A stretch of 64,000 bases of DNA from Rubrivivax sp. (GTDB lineage: Bacteria > Pseudomonadota > Gammaproteobacteria > Burkholderiales > Burkholderiaceae_C). The notes under the pieces were generated by a model, which was not told the origin of the DNA, made no database searches, and saw only the letters and a list, made by a program, of their open reading frames with translations. The stretch covers positions 62,001-126,000 of the forward strand of contig JAIXSE010000036.1 in NCBI GenBank assembly GCA_027484825.1, in the 5' to 3' direction. The translations under genes were made by a program, and so were the position numbers. Shown one piece after another: positions 19,085 through 32,859 of the stretch; position 1 is the first letter of the stretch, and each line of letters begins with the position of its first letter.

Positions 19085-21028
19085 TCAGTGGGGCGGCAGG
19101 TCCTCGGCCAGCAGCAGGGTCAGGGTGAAGCAACTGCCCTCGCCGAGGCGGCTGGTCACGGTCAGGTGACCGCCCATGGCATCGATCAGTTGACGGGTCA
19201 CCACCAGCCCGAGGCCGGTGCCCGGCAGGCGGCTGCTCTGCAGGCCCAGCCGGTTGAAGGGCTCGTAGAGGTGGGCAATCTGCTCCGGGCTCATGCCGAT
19301 GCCGGTGTCGGTGATCGAGATCTGCAGGTGCTGATCCGCCAGCGTCAATTCCACCGCGACCGTGCCGCCGCGCTTGTTGTACTTGATGGCATTGCTCAGC
19401 AGGTTGACCAGGCACTGCCGCAGTCGATTGCCATCCGCCAGGGCCAGTTGACCGTCCGGGATCTGGCGTGACTGGGTGAGCTGCACCCCCGTCTGCTCGG
19501 CCAGGCCTGCGGTGGTCCGCAGGGCGCTGTCCAGCACCTCCACCACATTCACCGGGCCGCGTTGCACCGACAACTGACCGAGCTCGAAATGCCCCAGCGC
19601 GCTCAGATCGTTCATCAGGGTGGACAACTGGGTGCAGCCTGCCTCGATCATGGCCACCCGCTGCGCCTGTGTGGCGTTGAGCGGCGCCACCTTGTCGCAG
19701 GCCATCAACTGGGCAAAGCCCAGGATGCAATTGAGCGGATTGCCGATCTCATGGGCCACGTAGGAGATCATCAGCGCCTTGGTCTTGTTGGCCGCCTCCG
19801 CCGCGGCGCGTGCGCTGGATTCGGCGGCCAGGCGTTCCCGGTCGGTCAGGTCCCGGCACATCAAGGTGGTCAGGCGCAGCGTGCCGTTGCCCACGGTGGA
19901 GATCGACACCTCCGCCGGCACCTCTGTGCCGTCGCAGCGCGACAGCAGCACCCGCTGGCCGGAGGTGGGCTGGCTCAGGTCCAGGCCAGGCAGGCGGTCG
20001 CTCAGCAGGTCCGCCGCCGGTCGGCCGGTGGACAGCAGCGGGTCCATGGCAAGCAGACGCCCGGCGGCCGCATTCATCAGGGCGATGTCACCCGCGGCGT
20101 TGATGGTGATGATGGCGTCCGACGCGCCCTCCACCACCGCCGCCAGCCGGTCGGCCTGCAGCCGTTGGCCCTCGGAAGCGGCCATGGCCAGTTCGATGTC
20201 GGTGCGCCGCTTGAGCTCCAGCAGGTTGCGCACCCTCGCCTTGAGTACGGTGCCGGAGAAGGGGCGGGCCAGGATGTCGGCGGCGCCCAGGGCCAGCGCC
20301 CGGGTCTCGTCAAAGCCATCGGCCTGACGACTGACAAACACGATGGGCACATGGCTGAGGGTGGGCGCGGCCTTGAAGAGGCGGCACAGATCGAATCCCG
20401 GCTCCTCGCGGCCCTGCAATGCCGTGTCCACCAGCACCAGGTCCGGCCGCCAGGTGCGCACCAGCACCATGATCATCACCAGGTCTCGGGCATCGGCGGT
20501 GCGGACTTCGCCGATGCCTTCCAGCGTCTCATGCAGCCCGGAGACTTCCACCGGATCACTGCCGACCACCAGCAGCCGCGACGGCCCGGCCCTGAGCACC
20601 TCCGGTTCGTGCAGCGCGGCCTGCGTGGCTTCCGCCTTCGCCCGCTCCACTTCCGCCACGGTGCGCAGCACTGCGCCGACGCGGGCCTGCAACTGCTCGG
20701 CCATGATGGGTTTTGTGACGAAGTCGGCGGCGCCCAGTTGCAGGGCTTCCAGGCGGGTGGCCTCGGAGTCGTCACTGGTGACGAACAGCACCGGCACGTG
20801 GGCCAGCGACCCATCGTTCTTGAGGATGGAGCACAGCTGCGTGCCGGACATGCCCGGCATCTCCATGTCGATCAGCATCAGGTCCGGGCATCGTGCCCGG
20901 GCCAGTGCCAGCGCCTGTTCCCCCGACAGCGCCAGGCGTTGATCGGGATACCCCGCCAGGACTTTGCTGAGCACCCGAAGCGTGGACGCATCATCGTCCA
21001 CCAGCAACAGCGACTTCTGTTTGGCCAT
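19085..21028 (-). CDS. histidine kinase with two N-terminal receiver domains
   Basis: A 647-residue cytoplasmic protein. The first receiver (LLVDDDASTL, LMLIDMEMPGMSG, TSDDSE, TKPI) is canonical. The second, at about 150-270, keeps VLVDTALQG and a late RPFSG but has lost the usual N-terminal acidic pair (LLVVGSDPVE), so it may be a pseudo-receiver. A PAS domain follows, then HisKA with VAHEIGNPLNC (H426) and an ATPase domain with DTGIGMSP and GTGLGLVV. REC-REC-PAS-kinase proteins usually take phosphate from another kinase and relay it on. GGGAGGG just ahead of the ATG supports the start. The adjacent CHASE kinase, 4 bp downstream, is the obvious partner (inference). Confidence 0.9.
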   Translation of the reverse strand: MAKQKSLLLVDDDASTLRVLSKVLAGYPDQRLALSGEQALALARARCPDLMLIDMEMPGMSGTQLCSILKNDGSLAHVPVLFVTSDDSEATRLEALQLGAADFVTKPIMAEQLQARVGAVLRTVAEVERAKAEATQAALHEPEVLRAGPSRLLVVGSDPVEVSGLHETLEGIGEVRTADARDLVMIMVLVRTWRPDLVLVDTALQGREEPGFDLCRLFKAAPTLSHVPIVFVSRQADGFDETRALALGAADILARPFSGTVLKARVRNLLELKRRTDIELAMAASEGQRLQADRLAAVVEGASDAIITINAAGDIALMNAAAGRLLAMDPLLSTGRPAADLLSDRLPGLDLSQPTSGQRVLLSRCDGTEVPAEVSISTVGNGTLRLTTLMCRDLTDRERLAAESSARAAAEAANKTKALMISYVAHEIGNPLNCILGFAQLMACDKVAPLNATQAQRVAMIEAGCTQLSTLMNDLSALGHFELGQLSVQRGPVNVVEVLDSALRTTAGLAEQTGVQLTQSRQIPDGQLALADGNRLRQCLVNLLSNAIKYNKRGGTVAVELTLADQHLQISITDTGIGMSPEQIAHLYEPFNRLGLQSSRLPGTGLGLVVTRQLIDAMGGHLTVTSRLGEGSCFTLTLLLAEDLPPH

Positions 21029-21213
21029 AACCCTCCCGACGATGCCCTGGTTTCATGTGAGCAGGAACGCCGCATTCCGTTGCAAAGGGTCCGCAGGCGC
21101 CGCAGCGCCCGGCCCGCGCGGTCTTTCGATGGATGGACAGGCTTGTTCTTGATGATCCCTCAGAGAACGGCAGGTCGGTGTCCGCAAGCTTGAGGTTGTC
21201 CGCGTGTGCGAAG

Positions 21214-22773
21214 TCAGGCAGGCCCCGCCTCCAGCTTGAAGGCACTGACCGCATCCACCAGCAGTCGCGCCTGATGGCTGAGGCTGTCGGCGGCGGCCGC
21301 CGACTGCTCCACCAGGGCCGCGTTCTGCTGCGTGGTTTCGTCCAGCTGCGCCACCGAGCTGTTGATCTGCAGGATGTCGCGGCTCTGCGCCTGGGAGGTC
21401 TGCCCCAGCTCGCTGATCAGGCCCACGACCCGGGCCACCTGGTCACGGATCTCCTGCATGCTGGTGCCCGCGCTGTCCACCAGACGCGAGCCCGCCTCCA
21501 CCGTCTCCACATTGCTGATGATGAGTTGCTTGATTTCCCGCGCGGCGGTGGCGGAGCGCTGCGCAAGACTGCGAACTTCACTGGCCACGACGGCGAAACC
21601 GCGGCCGGCTTCCCCGGCTCGGGCCGCCTCCACGGCGGCATTCAGGGCCAGGATGTTGGTCTGGAAGGCAATGCCGTCAATGACGCTCACAATGTCGCCA
21701 ATTCGCTGGCTGGCCTCATTGATATTCGTCATGGTGTGAATGACATGGCCCATGACTTCTGCGCCTTTTTCCGCAGCGCGGTTGGCGGCAGAGGCAAAGC
21801 TGGTGGCTTCCTGCGCGGTTTCGGCGCTGTGGGTGACGGTGCCGGAGAGCTGCTCCATCGAGGCGGCCGTCTGCTGCAGGCTGGAGGCCTGGCGTTCGGT
21901 GCGCTGCGAGAGATCCCCGTTGCCGACGGCGATCTGGCCGGCACCGGTGGCCACCGAGTCACTGCTGCTGCGCACCACGCCTACCAGTTGACGCAAGGCC
22001 TCCTGCATCTGCTGCAGGGAGCCCATCAGCTGTCCGACCTCGTCGCGGGACTCGGCTTGGATGCGGGTGCTCAGGTCGCCCTTGGCAATGCGCTGGGTGA
22101 TGGTCATGGCGGCGCGCAGCGGCCGGGTGACGCTGCGGGCCATCCAGCCGGCCACGCTGGCGCCCAGGATGGCCGACAGTGAGAGCAGGCCGATCATGGA
22201 CCAGCCGGCCCGGTCGATGGTGGCGTCCGCATCGGTGCGTGCGTCATCCATGGCCTTACGCTGCGCTTCGATCAGTTCATCCAGGGCGCCGAAATAAGCG
22301 GCCTGGGTCTGGCTGACCTCCCCGACCAGCAAGTCACGGGCGGCCTCGTTGTTGCCGTCCATGCCCAGCTTGATGGCGGGATTGATGGTCTTGACGTAGG
22401 CCTCGCGGGTGCGGGTCACCTTCTCCAGCAGCTCGCTGCCCGCCTGGTCTGCCAGCTGCGTCTGCAACTGCTTGAGCAATTCCTGGGTGGAACTGCGATT
22501 GGCATCGATGCGCTCCTTCTCGCGCTGCTTGGCGGCCGGATCGGTCAGCAGTGCAATGTTGCGGGCCACCCGGGCCGTCACATTCACGTTGTCCTTCAAA
22601 TTGGTGAGAAGCGAGACGATGACCAGGTGCTTGCCGGTCAATTCACGCATCTGCTCCCCCACATGCTGGAGGGCCACCCGGCCAAATCCCGCAACCGCCA
22701 TGCTCATCACGATGAGCAATGCAAACCCCAGCCGCATGCGCGTCGCAATGGACCTGTCCTTCAATGCCTGCAT
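21214..22773 (-). CDS. methyl-accepting chemotaxis protein
   Basis: A 519-residue receptor. TM1 lies near residues 10-30 ([17 protein letters not shown]) and TM2 near 190-210 ([17 protein letters not shown]), enclosing a four-helix-bundle sensor domain. A HAMP domain follows ([20 protein letters not shown]). The cytoplasmic coiled coil carries the highly conserved hairpin tip with [16 protein letters not shown]. No CheR/CheB-docking pentapeptide is seen; the protein ends in [10 protein letters not shown]. The start at 22773 is preferred over 22845 because GGGAGA lies 7 nt upstream and the membrane anchor then begins properly. It sits between two kinase genes with gaps of about 170-185 bp, so it probably has its own promoter. 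Confidence 0.95.
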   Translation of the reverse strand: MQALKDRSIATRMRLGFALLIVMSMAVAGFGRVALQHVGEQMRELTGKHLVIVSLLTNLKDNVNVTARVARNIALLTDPAAKQREKERIDANRSSTQELLKQLQTQLADQAGSELLEKVTRTREAYVKTINPAIKLGMDGNNEAARDLLVGEVSQTQAAYFGALDELIEAQRKAMDDARTDADATIDRAGWSMIGLLSLSAILGASVAGWMARSVTRPLRAAMTITQRIAKGDLSTRIQAESRDEVGQLMGSLQQMQEALRQLVGVVRSSSDSVATGAGQIAVGNGDLSQRTERQASSLQQTAASMEQLSGTVTHSAETAQEATSFASAANRAAEKGAEVMGHVIHTMTNINEASQRIGDIVSVIDGIAFQTNILALNAAVEAARAGEAGRGFAVVASEVRSLAQRSATAAREIKQLIISNVETVEAGSRLVDSAGTSMQEIRDQVARVVGLISELGQTSQAQSRDILQINSSVAQLDETTQQNAALVEQSAAAADSLSHQARLLVDAVSAFKLEAGPA

Positions 22774-22941
22774 GTCAGTTCTCCCTGGAAATGACGGCGG
22801 CGCGCCGTCGAGGTGTCGAGGTGTCAGCGGACCTTTGCAGGGCACGGCGCCTGGCAGCGCGTGTCCAGTTGGCTGATTTCAGCCTGTTGTATGCGTATCG
22901 TGGCCGGATTTGGACGATTTGTCGCGGTATCCGACTGGCGG

Positions 22942-26865
<3,924 letters not shown>

Positions 26866-27013
26866 TGCAGCCGATTCATGATCCGGCAAATGAGGGGGAG
26901 AGTCCAGTCTTTCCGAGACCTTTCCGAGACGATTACGAGACGATTCCCCCTTCAAAAAGGGGGGCGCCCGTCATCGCTCTACACTGGGCCGGCCCAGATC
27001 CGCCCGTGACCGC

Positions 27014-28099
27014 ATGCGCCGCCGACCGTCCACCTCCTTGCCCGCAAGTCCGCCTGCTCCCGCCTCCAACACCTCGTCCGCACCGCACGCTGCGACCCGG
27101 TCCGCGACCCGGTCCGCGACCCAATCTGCGACTCGATCTGCGACCCTGGTGGGCCTGGTGGCCCTGCTGCTGTGGAGTTCCTCCGTCGGGCTGATGCGCA
27201 GTGTGAGCGAAAGCTTCGGACCCACCGGGGGCGGCGCCCTGATCTACACCTGCGCCTCGGTGGTGCTGCTGCTGACCCTGGGGCCGACCCGGGTGTCGAC
27301 GTTGCCCCGGCGCTACCTGTTCGGCGGCGGCGCGCTGTTCGTGGCCTACGAGCTGTGCCTGTCCCTGTCGCTGGGCTACGCCAGCTCCGGACGTCAGGCC
27401 ATCGAGGTCGGCATGTGCAACTACCTCTGGCCGACGCTGACGATGACCGCCGCCATCCTGTTCAACGGGCAGCGAGCCAATGCGCTGATCGTGCCAGGCT
27501 TTGCCCTGGGCGTGCTGGGGGTGTGCCAGGTGCTGGGCGGTGACCAGGGCCTGGACCTGGCCCAGATGCTGGCCAATGTGCGGGCCAATCCGCTCAGTTA
27601 TGGGCTGGCCCTGCTGGGAGCGGTGCTGTGGGCCGCTTACTGCACGGTGACGCCGCGATGGGCCAACGGGAGCAACGGGGTGACGCTGTTTTTCATGGCG
27701 TCCGCGGCCGCGCTGTGGATCAAGTTTGCGCTGGGCGAGCAGCCGCCGATGCAGCCCAGCCCGAAGGCCCTGGGCTTCCTGGCCCTGTCGGCCTGCGCCA
27801 TGGCCTTCGGCTATTCCGCCTGGAACGTGGGCATTTTGCGCGGCCATGTGAACGTGCTGGCCGGCGCGTCGCAGTTCATTCCAGTGATGTCCGCCGCGTT
27901 GGCGGCGGTGGTGCTGCAGGCGCCGCTGTCGTGGCATTTCTGGCAGGGCGCCGCCATGGTGTGCGCCGGGTCGCTGCTGTGCTGGCTGGCGACCCGGGGC
28001 GGGCGGCGGGTCAGTCCTCCTTCAGCTTCTCATCCTCCTGCTTCGCATCCTCCATCGCCTCCGGCTCCAGTTCCTCGGCATAGCGGTTCAGACGGATGA
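27014..28099 (+). CDS. yddG: YddG-like aromatic amino acid exporter (DMT/EamA)
   Basis: A 361-residue inner-membrane transporter of the drug/metabolite superfamily with about ten helices. WSSSVGLMRSVSE, YELCLSLSLGYA, VGMCNYLWPTLTM and AWNVGILRGHVNVLA match the aromatic amino acid exporter YddG. Family members are usually near 290 residues; this one has about 40 extra N-terminal residues containing a 12-bp tandem repeat (R-S-A-T units), and a Pro/Ser/His-rich tail of about 30 residues. The tail is encoded on DNA that also encodes the end of the next, convergent gene (89-bp overlap). The true start may lie inside the repeat region. Export of Phe/Tyr/Trp is family knowledge. Confidence 0.85.
   Translation: MRRRPSTSLPASPPAPASNTSSAPHAATRSATRSATQSATRSATLVGLVALLLWSSSVGLMRSVSESFGPTGGGALIYTCASVVLLLTLGPTRVSTLPRRYLFGGGALFVAYELCLSLSLGYASSGRQAIEVGMCNYLWPTLTMTAAILFNGQRANALIVPGFALGVLGVCQVLGGDQGLDLAQMLANVRANPLSYGLALLGAVLWAAYCTVTPRWANGSNGVTLFFMASAAALWIKFALGEQPPMQPSPKALGFLALSACAMAFGYSAWNVGILRGHVNVLAGASQFIPVMSAALAAVVLQAPLSWHFWQGAAMVCAGSLLCWLATRGGRRVSPPSASHPPASHPPSPPAPVPRHSGSDG
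27092..27145 (+). repeat. 12-bp tandem repeat inside the yddG-like gene
   Basis: About 4.5 copies of GCGACCCGGTCC, with drift to GCGACTCGATCT in later copies, encode Ala-Thr-Arg-Ser units before the first membrane helix. In-frame length changes would be tolerated. Confidence 0.8.
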
Positions 28100-28727
28100 A
28101 CAGGCCCCAGCCGCCCATCAGCACGCCGACGGCGGTGACCATGGCGGCGGCATGCAGCAGCAGCGTGGAGCCCTCATGCGAGGCGCGGAAGGTGGCCACC
28201 AGGCCCTCGATGGCCAGTGCCACCACGATGACCACCATGAACCGCGACAGGAAGCGCCGGACCCGGGTGGGTGCACTGATGTGGGCGGTGCGGATCACTT
28301 CTTCCTCAGTGATGGTCTGGGCAATCTGAAGCGCCACCACGGCGGCAGCCAGCACGCCCATGGATTCGATCACCAACTGGGCGGCATGGTCGTTCAGGTC
28401 GGTGCTCAGTACCTCCCAGGTGCCCTTGGCGGCGATGTAGAGCAGCAGCAGGGCCATGCAGATGAACAGCAGGGCCAGCAGGGCATGCACGACCGAGAAG
28501 CCGCGCATCAGGGAGGGCGCGCCGTCGTTGTCGTCGTCAGTCGTTGGACGACTGGCACGAGTCGAGAGGCTCGGCCGTCGCTGCGAGAGGCGGTCTGGCG
28601 GTCGCGGGGAGCTTGGCTCGATCCTGTCGGCGCCGGCGGCCGTCATGGACGGCAAGGGGCTGCGGGCGCTCGGTGAAGGCGCTGACGAAGGCGCCGAAGA
28701 AGGGGGCTGGGGTGAAGCGGCATTCAT
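28011..28727 (-). CDS. four-helix membrane protein, unknown function
   Basis: A 238-residue protein that I cannot assign. The first 73 residues are Pro/Ser-rich and probably disordered. Four hydrophobic helices follow, beginning at VVHALLALLFICMALLLLYI and ending at MVTAVGVLMGGWGLFI. Between helices 2 and 3 is a polar, conserved-looking loop with EEEVIRTAHISAPTRVRRFLSRF, and the C-terminus is very acidic (EELEPEAMEDAKQEDEKLKED). A shorter start at 28508 (MRGFSVV) would remove the Pro/Ser region, but neither start has a clear ribosome site. The last 89 bp overlap the convergent yddG-like gene, so the two transcripts would be complementary at their 3' ends. Confidence 0.7.
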   Translation of the reverse strand: MNAASPQPPSSAPSSAPSPSARSPLPSMTAAGADRIEPSSPRPPDRLSQRRPSLSTRASRPTTDDDNDGAPSLMRGFSVVHALLALLFICMALLLLYIAAKGTWEVLSTDLNDHAAQLVIESMGVLAAAVVALQIAQTITEEEVIRTAHISAPTRVRRFLSRFMVVIVVALAIEGLVATFRASHEGSTLLLHAAAMVTAVGVLMGGWGLFIRLNRYAEELEPEAMEDAKQEDEKLKED

Positions 28728-28808
28728 CCCGCGACCTTAAGGGGCCGCTGTACGCCGCCTAGTAGGACAGCATCCCGCCGTGGCGACGGACAAGGCCGAT
28801 TCAAGCCA

Positions 28809-30113
28809 TCAGGACTGCGACGGCGGTCCCTTGCGCAAGAGGCGCTGGGCCAGAGCGTCGCCCTGCTGACGCAAGGCATTGGCTTTGTCGCCGGCCAGAC
28901 GGGCGGCGCCGACTGCGGCCCGGCGCGCCGCCTCAGCCGCGTCCGCTGCCTCCGCCGCCACCTGCGATGCCACCTGAGTGGCCACCTTGGAGGCCATCTG
29001 GGATGCCACCTGGGAGGCCTTGGCCGCCTGCTCCAGCGCCAGGCCGCCCTGCTGCCGGACTTGCTGCCGCACCTGCTCCGCATCAGGCAGCCGCTCCTGG
29101 GCCCAGTCCGCCGCCTTGCGGGCCGCCAGAGCCGTCTGCTCGGCCGTCTTCAGGGCGGCTTGCTGCGCCACTTGCAGCGTCTGCTGCGCGGCGCCTTCGC
29201 CCACGCGCCGGATCGTCTCCGGGTCGGGCAGCCGCTCCTGCGTCCAACTGGCGGCACCGGCCACCGCCGTGCGCACCTGCGTGGCGGCACCGCCGGCCGC
29301 CGCCACGGCCGCGGTCCAGGCCTTCGTCAGCTCCCCGGGCGGAGTGGTGCGCAGCAGCTGGACGGTACGGTCCAGGGCTTCGGTGTGCTGCGTTGTGAGC
29401 GGGCCGCCCGCTTCCAGCATCTCGCGCAGGAAGACGGCCAGGTCGTTCACGATGGCCTGATGGTTGCAGTCCGGGTTCATCCGCAGGAACTCCGCGCCTT
29501 CCCTGGCGATGGCGTCCAGCGATGCGTCGCCCAGTCCCAGTTCGACCGCCTGCACCGCCTGCGTCACAAACGGCTCGCCCAGTCCCCAGTCCTGGATGAG
29601 ATGGCGGATGAGGAAGTCCCGCTGCGCCGGTTGGACCGTGCCGTTCACCGCGGCCAGCCGCAGCGACAGCGGGGCGATCAGGTCGAAGAGGGCCAGCCCC
29701 AGCGTGTCCAGCGGCGTGTTGAGGTACTTGGGAATCTCGATGATCCGTTGGCCCCGGGTGTTGCCCAGCAGGCGGTAGAGCCCGTAGCAGGCACCGCCCG
29801 AGGCCAGCGCCGCAAAGGCCACCCAGCCCAGCGGCGTGGCCGATGCGCCCAGCACCGATGCCACCATGCCGGACTTGGCCACCGCGGCGCCGGCGCCCGC
29901 CGCGCCCAGCACATCCCAGACCTCCCGGGTGCGGTTGATCATGCGAAGGGAGGCGTACGCGTCTTCGCCGATGGCCAGCTTGGCCTTGAAGGTCAGGGGC
30001 TCGGCCACGACCTCGCGGACGCCCTCGAAGGTCGGGGCGGGCAGCAACAGCGGCGCCATTGCCGAAGGTGGAGACGGTGGCAGCGGAGGCTGCGGTGGCA
30101 GCGGATGGGACAT
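28809..30113 (-). CDS. TerB-like domain protein with Ala/Gln-rich helical tail
   Basis: A 434-residue protein. After a Pro-rich N-terminus, residues about 60-110 include a hydrophobic hairpin (VLGAAGAGAAVAKSGMVASVLG and LGWVAFAALASGGACYGLY). Residues about 130-220 contain RLAAVNGTVQPAQRDFLIRHLI and a following DWG-containing helix, reminiscent of TerB/DjlA-type helical domains. The last 170 residues are a long Ala/Gln-rich helix with a repeated motif (SWTQERLPDPETIRR, DWAQERLPDAEQVRQ), likely coiled coil. The start at 30113 is chosen because GAGGAG lies 6 nt upstream; the longer frame would run into the diguanylate cyclase gene. Function unknown; TerB domains occur in envelope-stress contexts. 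Confidence 0.75.
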   Translation of the reverse strand: MSHPLPPQPPLPPSPPSAMAPLLLPAPTFEGVREVVAEPLTFKAKLAIGEDAYASLRMINRTREVWDVLGAAGAGAAVAKSGMVASVLGASATPLGWVAFAALASGGACYGLYRLLGNTRGQRIIEIPKYLNTPLDTLGLALFDLIAPLSLRLAAVNGTVQPAQRDFLIRHLIQDWGLGEPFVTQAVQAVELGLGDASLDAIAREGAEFLRMNPDCNHQAIVNDLAVFLREMLEAGGPLTTQHTEALDRTVQLLRTTPPGELTKAWTAAVAAAGGAATQVRTAVAGAASWTQERLPDPETIRRVGEGAAQQTLQVAQQAALKTAEQTALAARKAADWAQERLPDAEQVRQQVRQQGGLALEQAAKASQVASQMASKVATQVASQVAAEAADAAEAARRAAVGAARLAGDKANALRQQGDALAQRLLRKGPPSQS

Positions 30114-30186
30114 GACGACTCCTCGGGACACGGTCCGTCTGAAGTCTAGTGGCTGGTGGCGGCCCGCGCCCGCATCGGGGCTGCGC

Positions 30187-32655
30187 TTATTCCACCCAGC
30201 GATTGCGGCCCAGCCGCTTGGCTTCGTACAGCGCCGCATCGGCCCGCTCCAGGGCGCGCTCCCAGTTGCCGGAGAGCGTGTGCGGCGGGGCATTGTCAGT
30301 GCCGTCCTGCGCGCCGGGCTGTGGCAGCTCCGGAAAACTCGCCACGCCCAGGGAGGCGGTGCAATGCAGCACCTGGCCGGTGGGCAGGCGGATGGGAGCG
30401 TCGCGCAGGCTGGACAGCAGCCGTTCGGCCACCACCGCGGTTTCTTCGCGCCGGGCATGCCGCACCACGATCAGGAATTCCTCGCCGCCCCAGCGCACCA
30501 GCAGGTCTTCGCCGCGGGTCGCTTCCCGCAGGCGGGCCGCCAGCTCCACCAGCACCGCGTCGCCCGTGGCATGACCGTAGCGGTCGTTGATCTGCTTGAA
30601 GTGGTCCACGTCCAGCAGGAAGAACAGCAGGTCTCGCCCGGGCTGGCCGGCCTCCACCGAGGGCTCTGTCATCTCCGCGGGGCGGGCATGGGCCCGCAGC
30701 GCTTCGGCCACGGCCTTGTCGATGACCTGGGTGAGAAAACGGCGGTTGCGCAGGCCGGTGAGCGGGTCGGTGAGGCTCAGCTCCTGGATGCGGTCATTGG
30801 CCAGTTGCAGTTGCTGATGGCGTTCCATCAGCTCGCGCTGGGCCGCTTCCAGCGCGGCCACGGCCCGGCTGAGCTCGCGGTTGGCGGCCTGCAGCTCACG
30901 GGCCCGCGCCGCTTCCTTGCGGGCCATTTCGCGGTGGTGCTGGGCTTCGGCCAGCACGGTCTCACTGCGGTGGCGCGCTTCCATGGCCATGCCCTGGCGC
31001 TCGGTGGCGCGGCGCTTGTCGGCGGCCAGCGCCTGCAGTGCACCGCGCAGGGCCACGATGGCGTCAGGATCCCGGCGACGGGCCTGCAGCCGGTCGGCCA
31101 GCTCCAGCAAGAGTTCATGGCGCTGGGCGCCTTCGAGCTGTTCGTCGGCAATGCGCAACGCCCGCTCCAGCAGCGCCACCGGTTCGTCGGCACAGACTTG
31201 GGCCGTCCCCGCCTCCACCTGGGCCTGAGCCACGCGTGACAGGCAGATCAGCGTGCGCAGCGCCTGGTCCGGATCCAGATGGGGCTGCTGCAGCGCCTTG
31301 TCGAGCAAGGACCGGGCCTGCGCCAGATCCTGCCGGGCATGGGCCACGCGGGCCAGCCCGAACAGCGCGTAAGCGCGGTCTTCCACCAGTTCCACATGGC
31401 GGCCCTGTTCATGGACCAGCGTGAAGCCGCGCTCGGCGGCATCGATGTTCCCGCATTCCAGCTCGGCATCGGCCAGCGCCAGTTGTGCATTGAGGAAGTG
31501 GGTGGTGCGCGGCACCCGCGCCAGCACCGTCACCGCTTCGCGGGCCATGCGGCGGGCCTCGTCCGCCCGGCCCTGGCGCACCAGCACTTCGGAGAACACC
31601 GACAGGGTGCAGCCCAGCGGATGCGGCCAGGCGCAGTGGCGGGCCACGTCCAACCGGTGGCCCAGGCGTGCGGCGGCAGCGTCCAGGTCGCCCAGCTCCA
31701 TCAGCAGGGAGGCGGCATTGGCGTTGTCCAGCAGCGCCCGGCGCATCTGGCCGCATTCCTCCGAGGCCTGGATGGACAGCAGCGCATGGGCCAGGGCGGC
31801 ATCACAGGCGCCGCGGCCCCATTCGGTGATGAACAGGAAGAACTGGGCCAGGGCGCGCAGGGCGGGAGAGGATGCGTTTTCCGACCGGCGTGCCGGGGCC
31901 TTCCAGGCGATGCCGGCCGCTGTCGCATCTTCGAAGGCGGCGAAGCAGGCCAGCGCCATCTCGGCGGTCTGCAGGCGGTCGGTGTCGCCGGCGGCCTCGG
32001 CCAGCGCGGCGGCACTGCGCATGAACTGGTTGCGCATGCGGGCGTCGCCCAGGTCATGCACGATGTTGGCGGCCACCCAGTCGGCGTCGGACTGGCCCGG
32101 GAGATGGCCCAGGGCGCGGAATCCGTCGCGAGCCTCGTCCGCCAGGCGCAGGGCCGACTCATGGTCCCCGCGCAGGTTCCAGGCATCGGCCAGGGCCAGT
32201 TGCACCCGTGCGCGGGCATGGCGTTGCAAGGGGGTGTCGCCCTGGGTCAGCCACGGATCGGTCAACAGGGCCTCTGCCAGCGCGGGTGTGTGCTGACCGT
32301 CGTACTGGCGCAGGAACCAGGCCGTGGTGATCTGCTGGGATCGGTCGGACCCGGAGAGGCTGCCGAGGGCGCGGGTGAGGCCGTCCCGGTCGGCGAAGCG
32401 AGGGAGCAGCAGCAACGCGGCGAGGGGATCCTGCGTATCCAGTGCGGTGGGCGTAGCGGGCGTAACTGGCGTTGCGAACTCGGCGGCAGCGGCGGCAGCA
32501 ACGGTATTGGCCGCATCGGCCAAGGGCGCCCCACCGCTCGCCCTGGCAGGCAGGACGCCAACCGCGCACGTCGCCTGACTCAGCGTGTCGGGCAGGGCAC
32601 AACAGACGGAAGCCGGCCATGGGCCGCTCCGAGGCAACTTGGACTCCACGTTCAC
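30187..32655 (-). CDS. TPR-containing GGDEF diguanylate cyclase
   Basis: An 822-residue protein with an N-terminal array of TPR-like helical repeats (about residues 90-540), a coiled coil (about 540-630) and a C-terminal GGDEF domain. The active site is GGEEF near residue 722, an active variant. An RxxD product-inhibition site (RGED) sits five residues ahead, and LDVDHFKQINDRYGH is intact, so it should make c-di-GMP. Starts are GTG: either 32655 or 32649 (GAGGGAG stands 6 nt ahead of the second). The protein lacks membrane helices, so the TPR part is probably a cytoplasmic protein-binding sensor. It is a plausible source of the ligand for the c-di-GMP riboswitch at 55.7 kb (inference). Confidence 0.9.
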   Translation of the reverse strand: MNVESKLPRSGPWPASVCCALPDTLSQATCAVGVLPARASGGAPLADAANTVAAAAAAEFATPVTPATPTALDTQDPLAALLLLPRFADRDGLTRALGSLSGSDRSQQITTAWFLRQYDGQHTPALAEALLTDPWLTQGDTPLQRHARARVQLALADAWNLRGDHESALRLADEARDGFRALGHLPGQSDADWVAANIVHDLGDARMRNQFMRSAAALAEAAGDTDRLQTAEMALACFAAFEDATAAGIAWKAPARRSENASSPALRALAQFFLFITEWGRGACDAALAHALLSIQASEECGQMRRALLDNANAASLLMELGDLDAAAARLGHRLDVARHCAWPHPLGCTLSVFSEVLVRQGRADEARRMAREAVTVLARVPRTTHFLNAQLALADAELECGNIDAAERGFTLVHEQGRHVELVEDRAYALFGLARVAHARQDLAQARSLLDKALQQPHLDPDQALRTLICLSRVAQAQVEAGTAQVCADEPVALLERALRIADEQLEGAQRHELLLELADRLQARRRDPDAIVALRGALQALAADKRRATERQGMAMEARHRSETVLAEAQHHREMARKEAARARELQAANRELSRAVAALEAAQRELMERHQQLQLANDRIQELSLTDPLTGLRNRRFLTQVIDKAVAEALRAHARPAEMTEPSVEAGQPGRDLLFFLLDVDHFKQINDRYGHATGDAVLVELAARLREATRGEDLLVRWGGEEFLIVVRHARREETAVVAERLLSSLRDAPIRLPTGQVLHCTASLGVASFPELPQPGAQDGTDNAPPHTLSGNWERALERADAALYEAKRLGRNRWVE

Positions 32656-32859
32656 TCCCTCTTCGTCAGCGCCATCGAATGTTTTGTTGGGGCGCCGGTG
32701 ACCTGTCTCGTTCAGGTCGGCTGCACCATAACAAAATGTGCTTACCGTCGGTATGGCGGCTTGCGAAAACGCTGCGGCGCTGGTGCGATTAAAGACGGAA
32801 GTGGGCGTTGATCGCCTCAGGGTTGTGCGAAAACGTGACGCAGTTCACGAAGCAACGGG

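Noticed and set aside
14671-19128. Open frame of 1485 codons on the plus strand
   Set aside because: It is fully antisense to the CHASE hybrid kinase, is Gly/His/Gln/Arg-rich without any domain, and arises from the codon bias of GC-rich DNA.
32762-32835. Direct repeat TGCGAAAACG (32762-32771 and 32826-32835) between the GGDEF and AhpD-family genes
   Set aside because: It lies downstream of the AhpD-family stop and upstream of the minus-strand GGDEF start, but the motif is short and has no second symmetry; too weak to call an operator.
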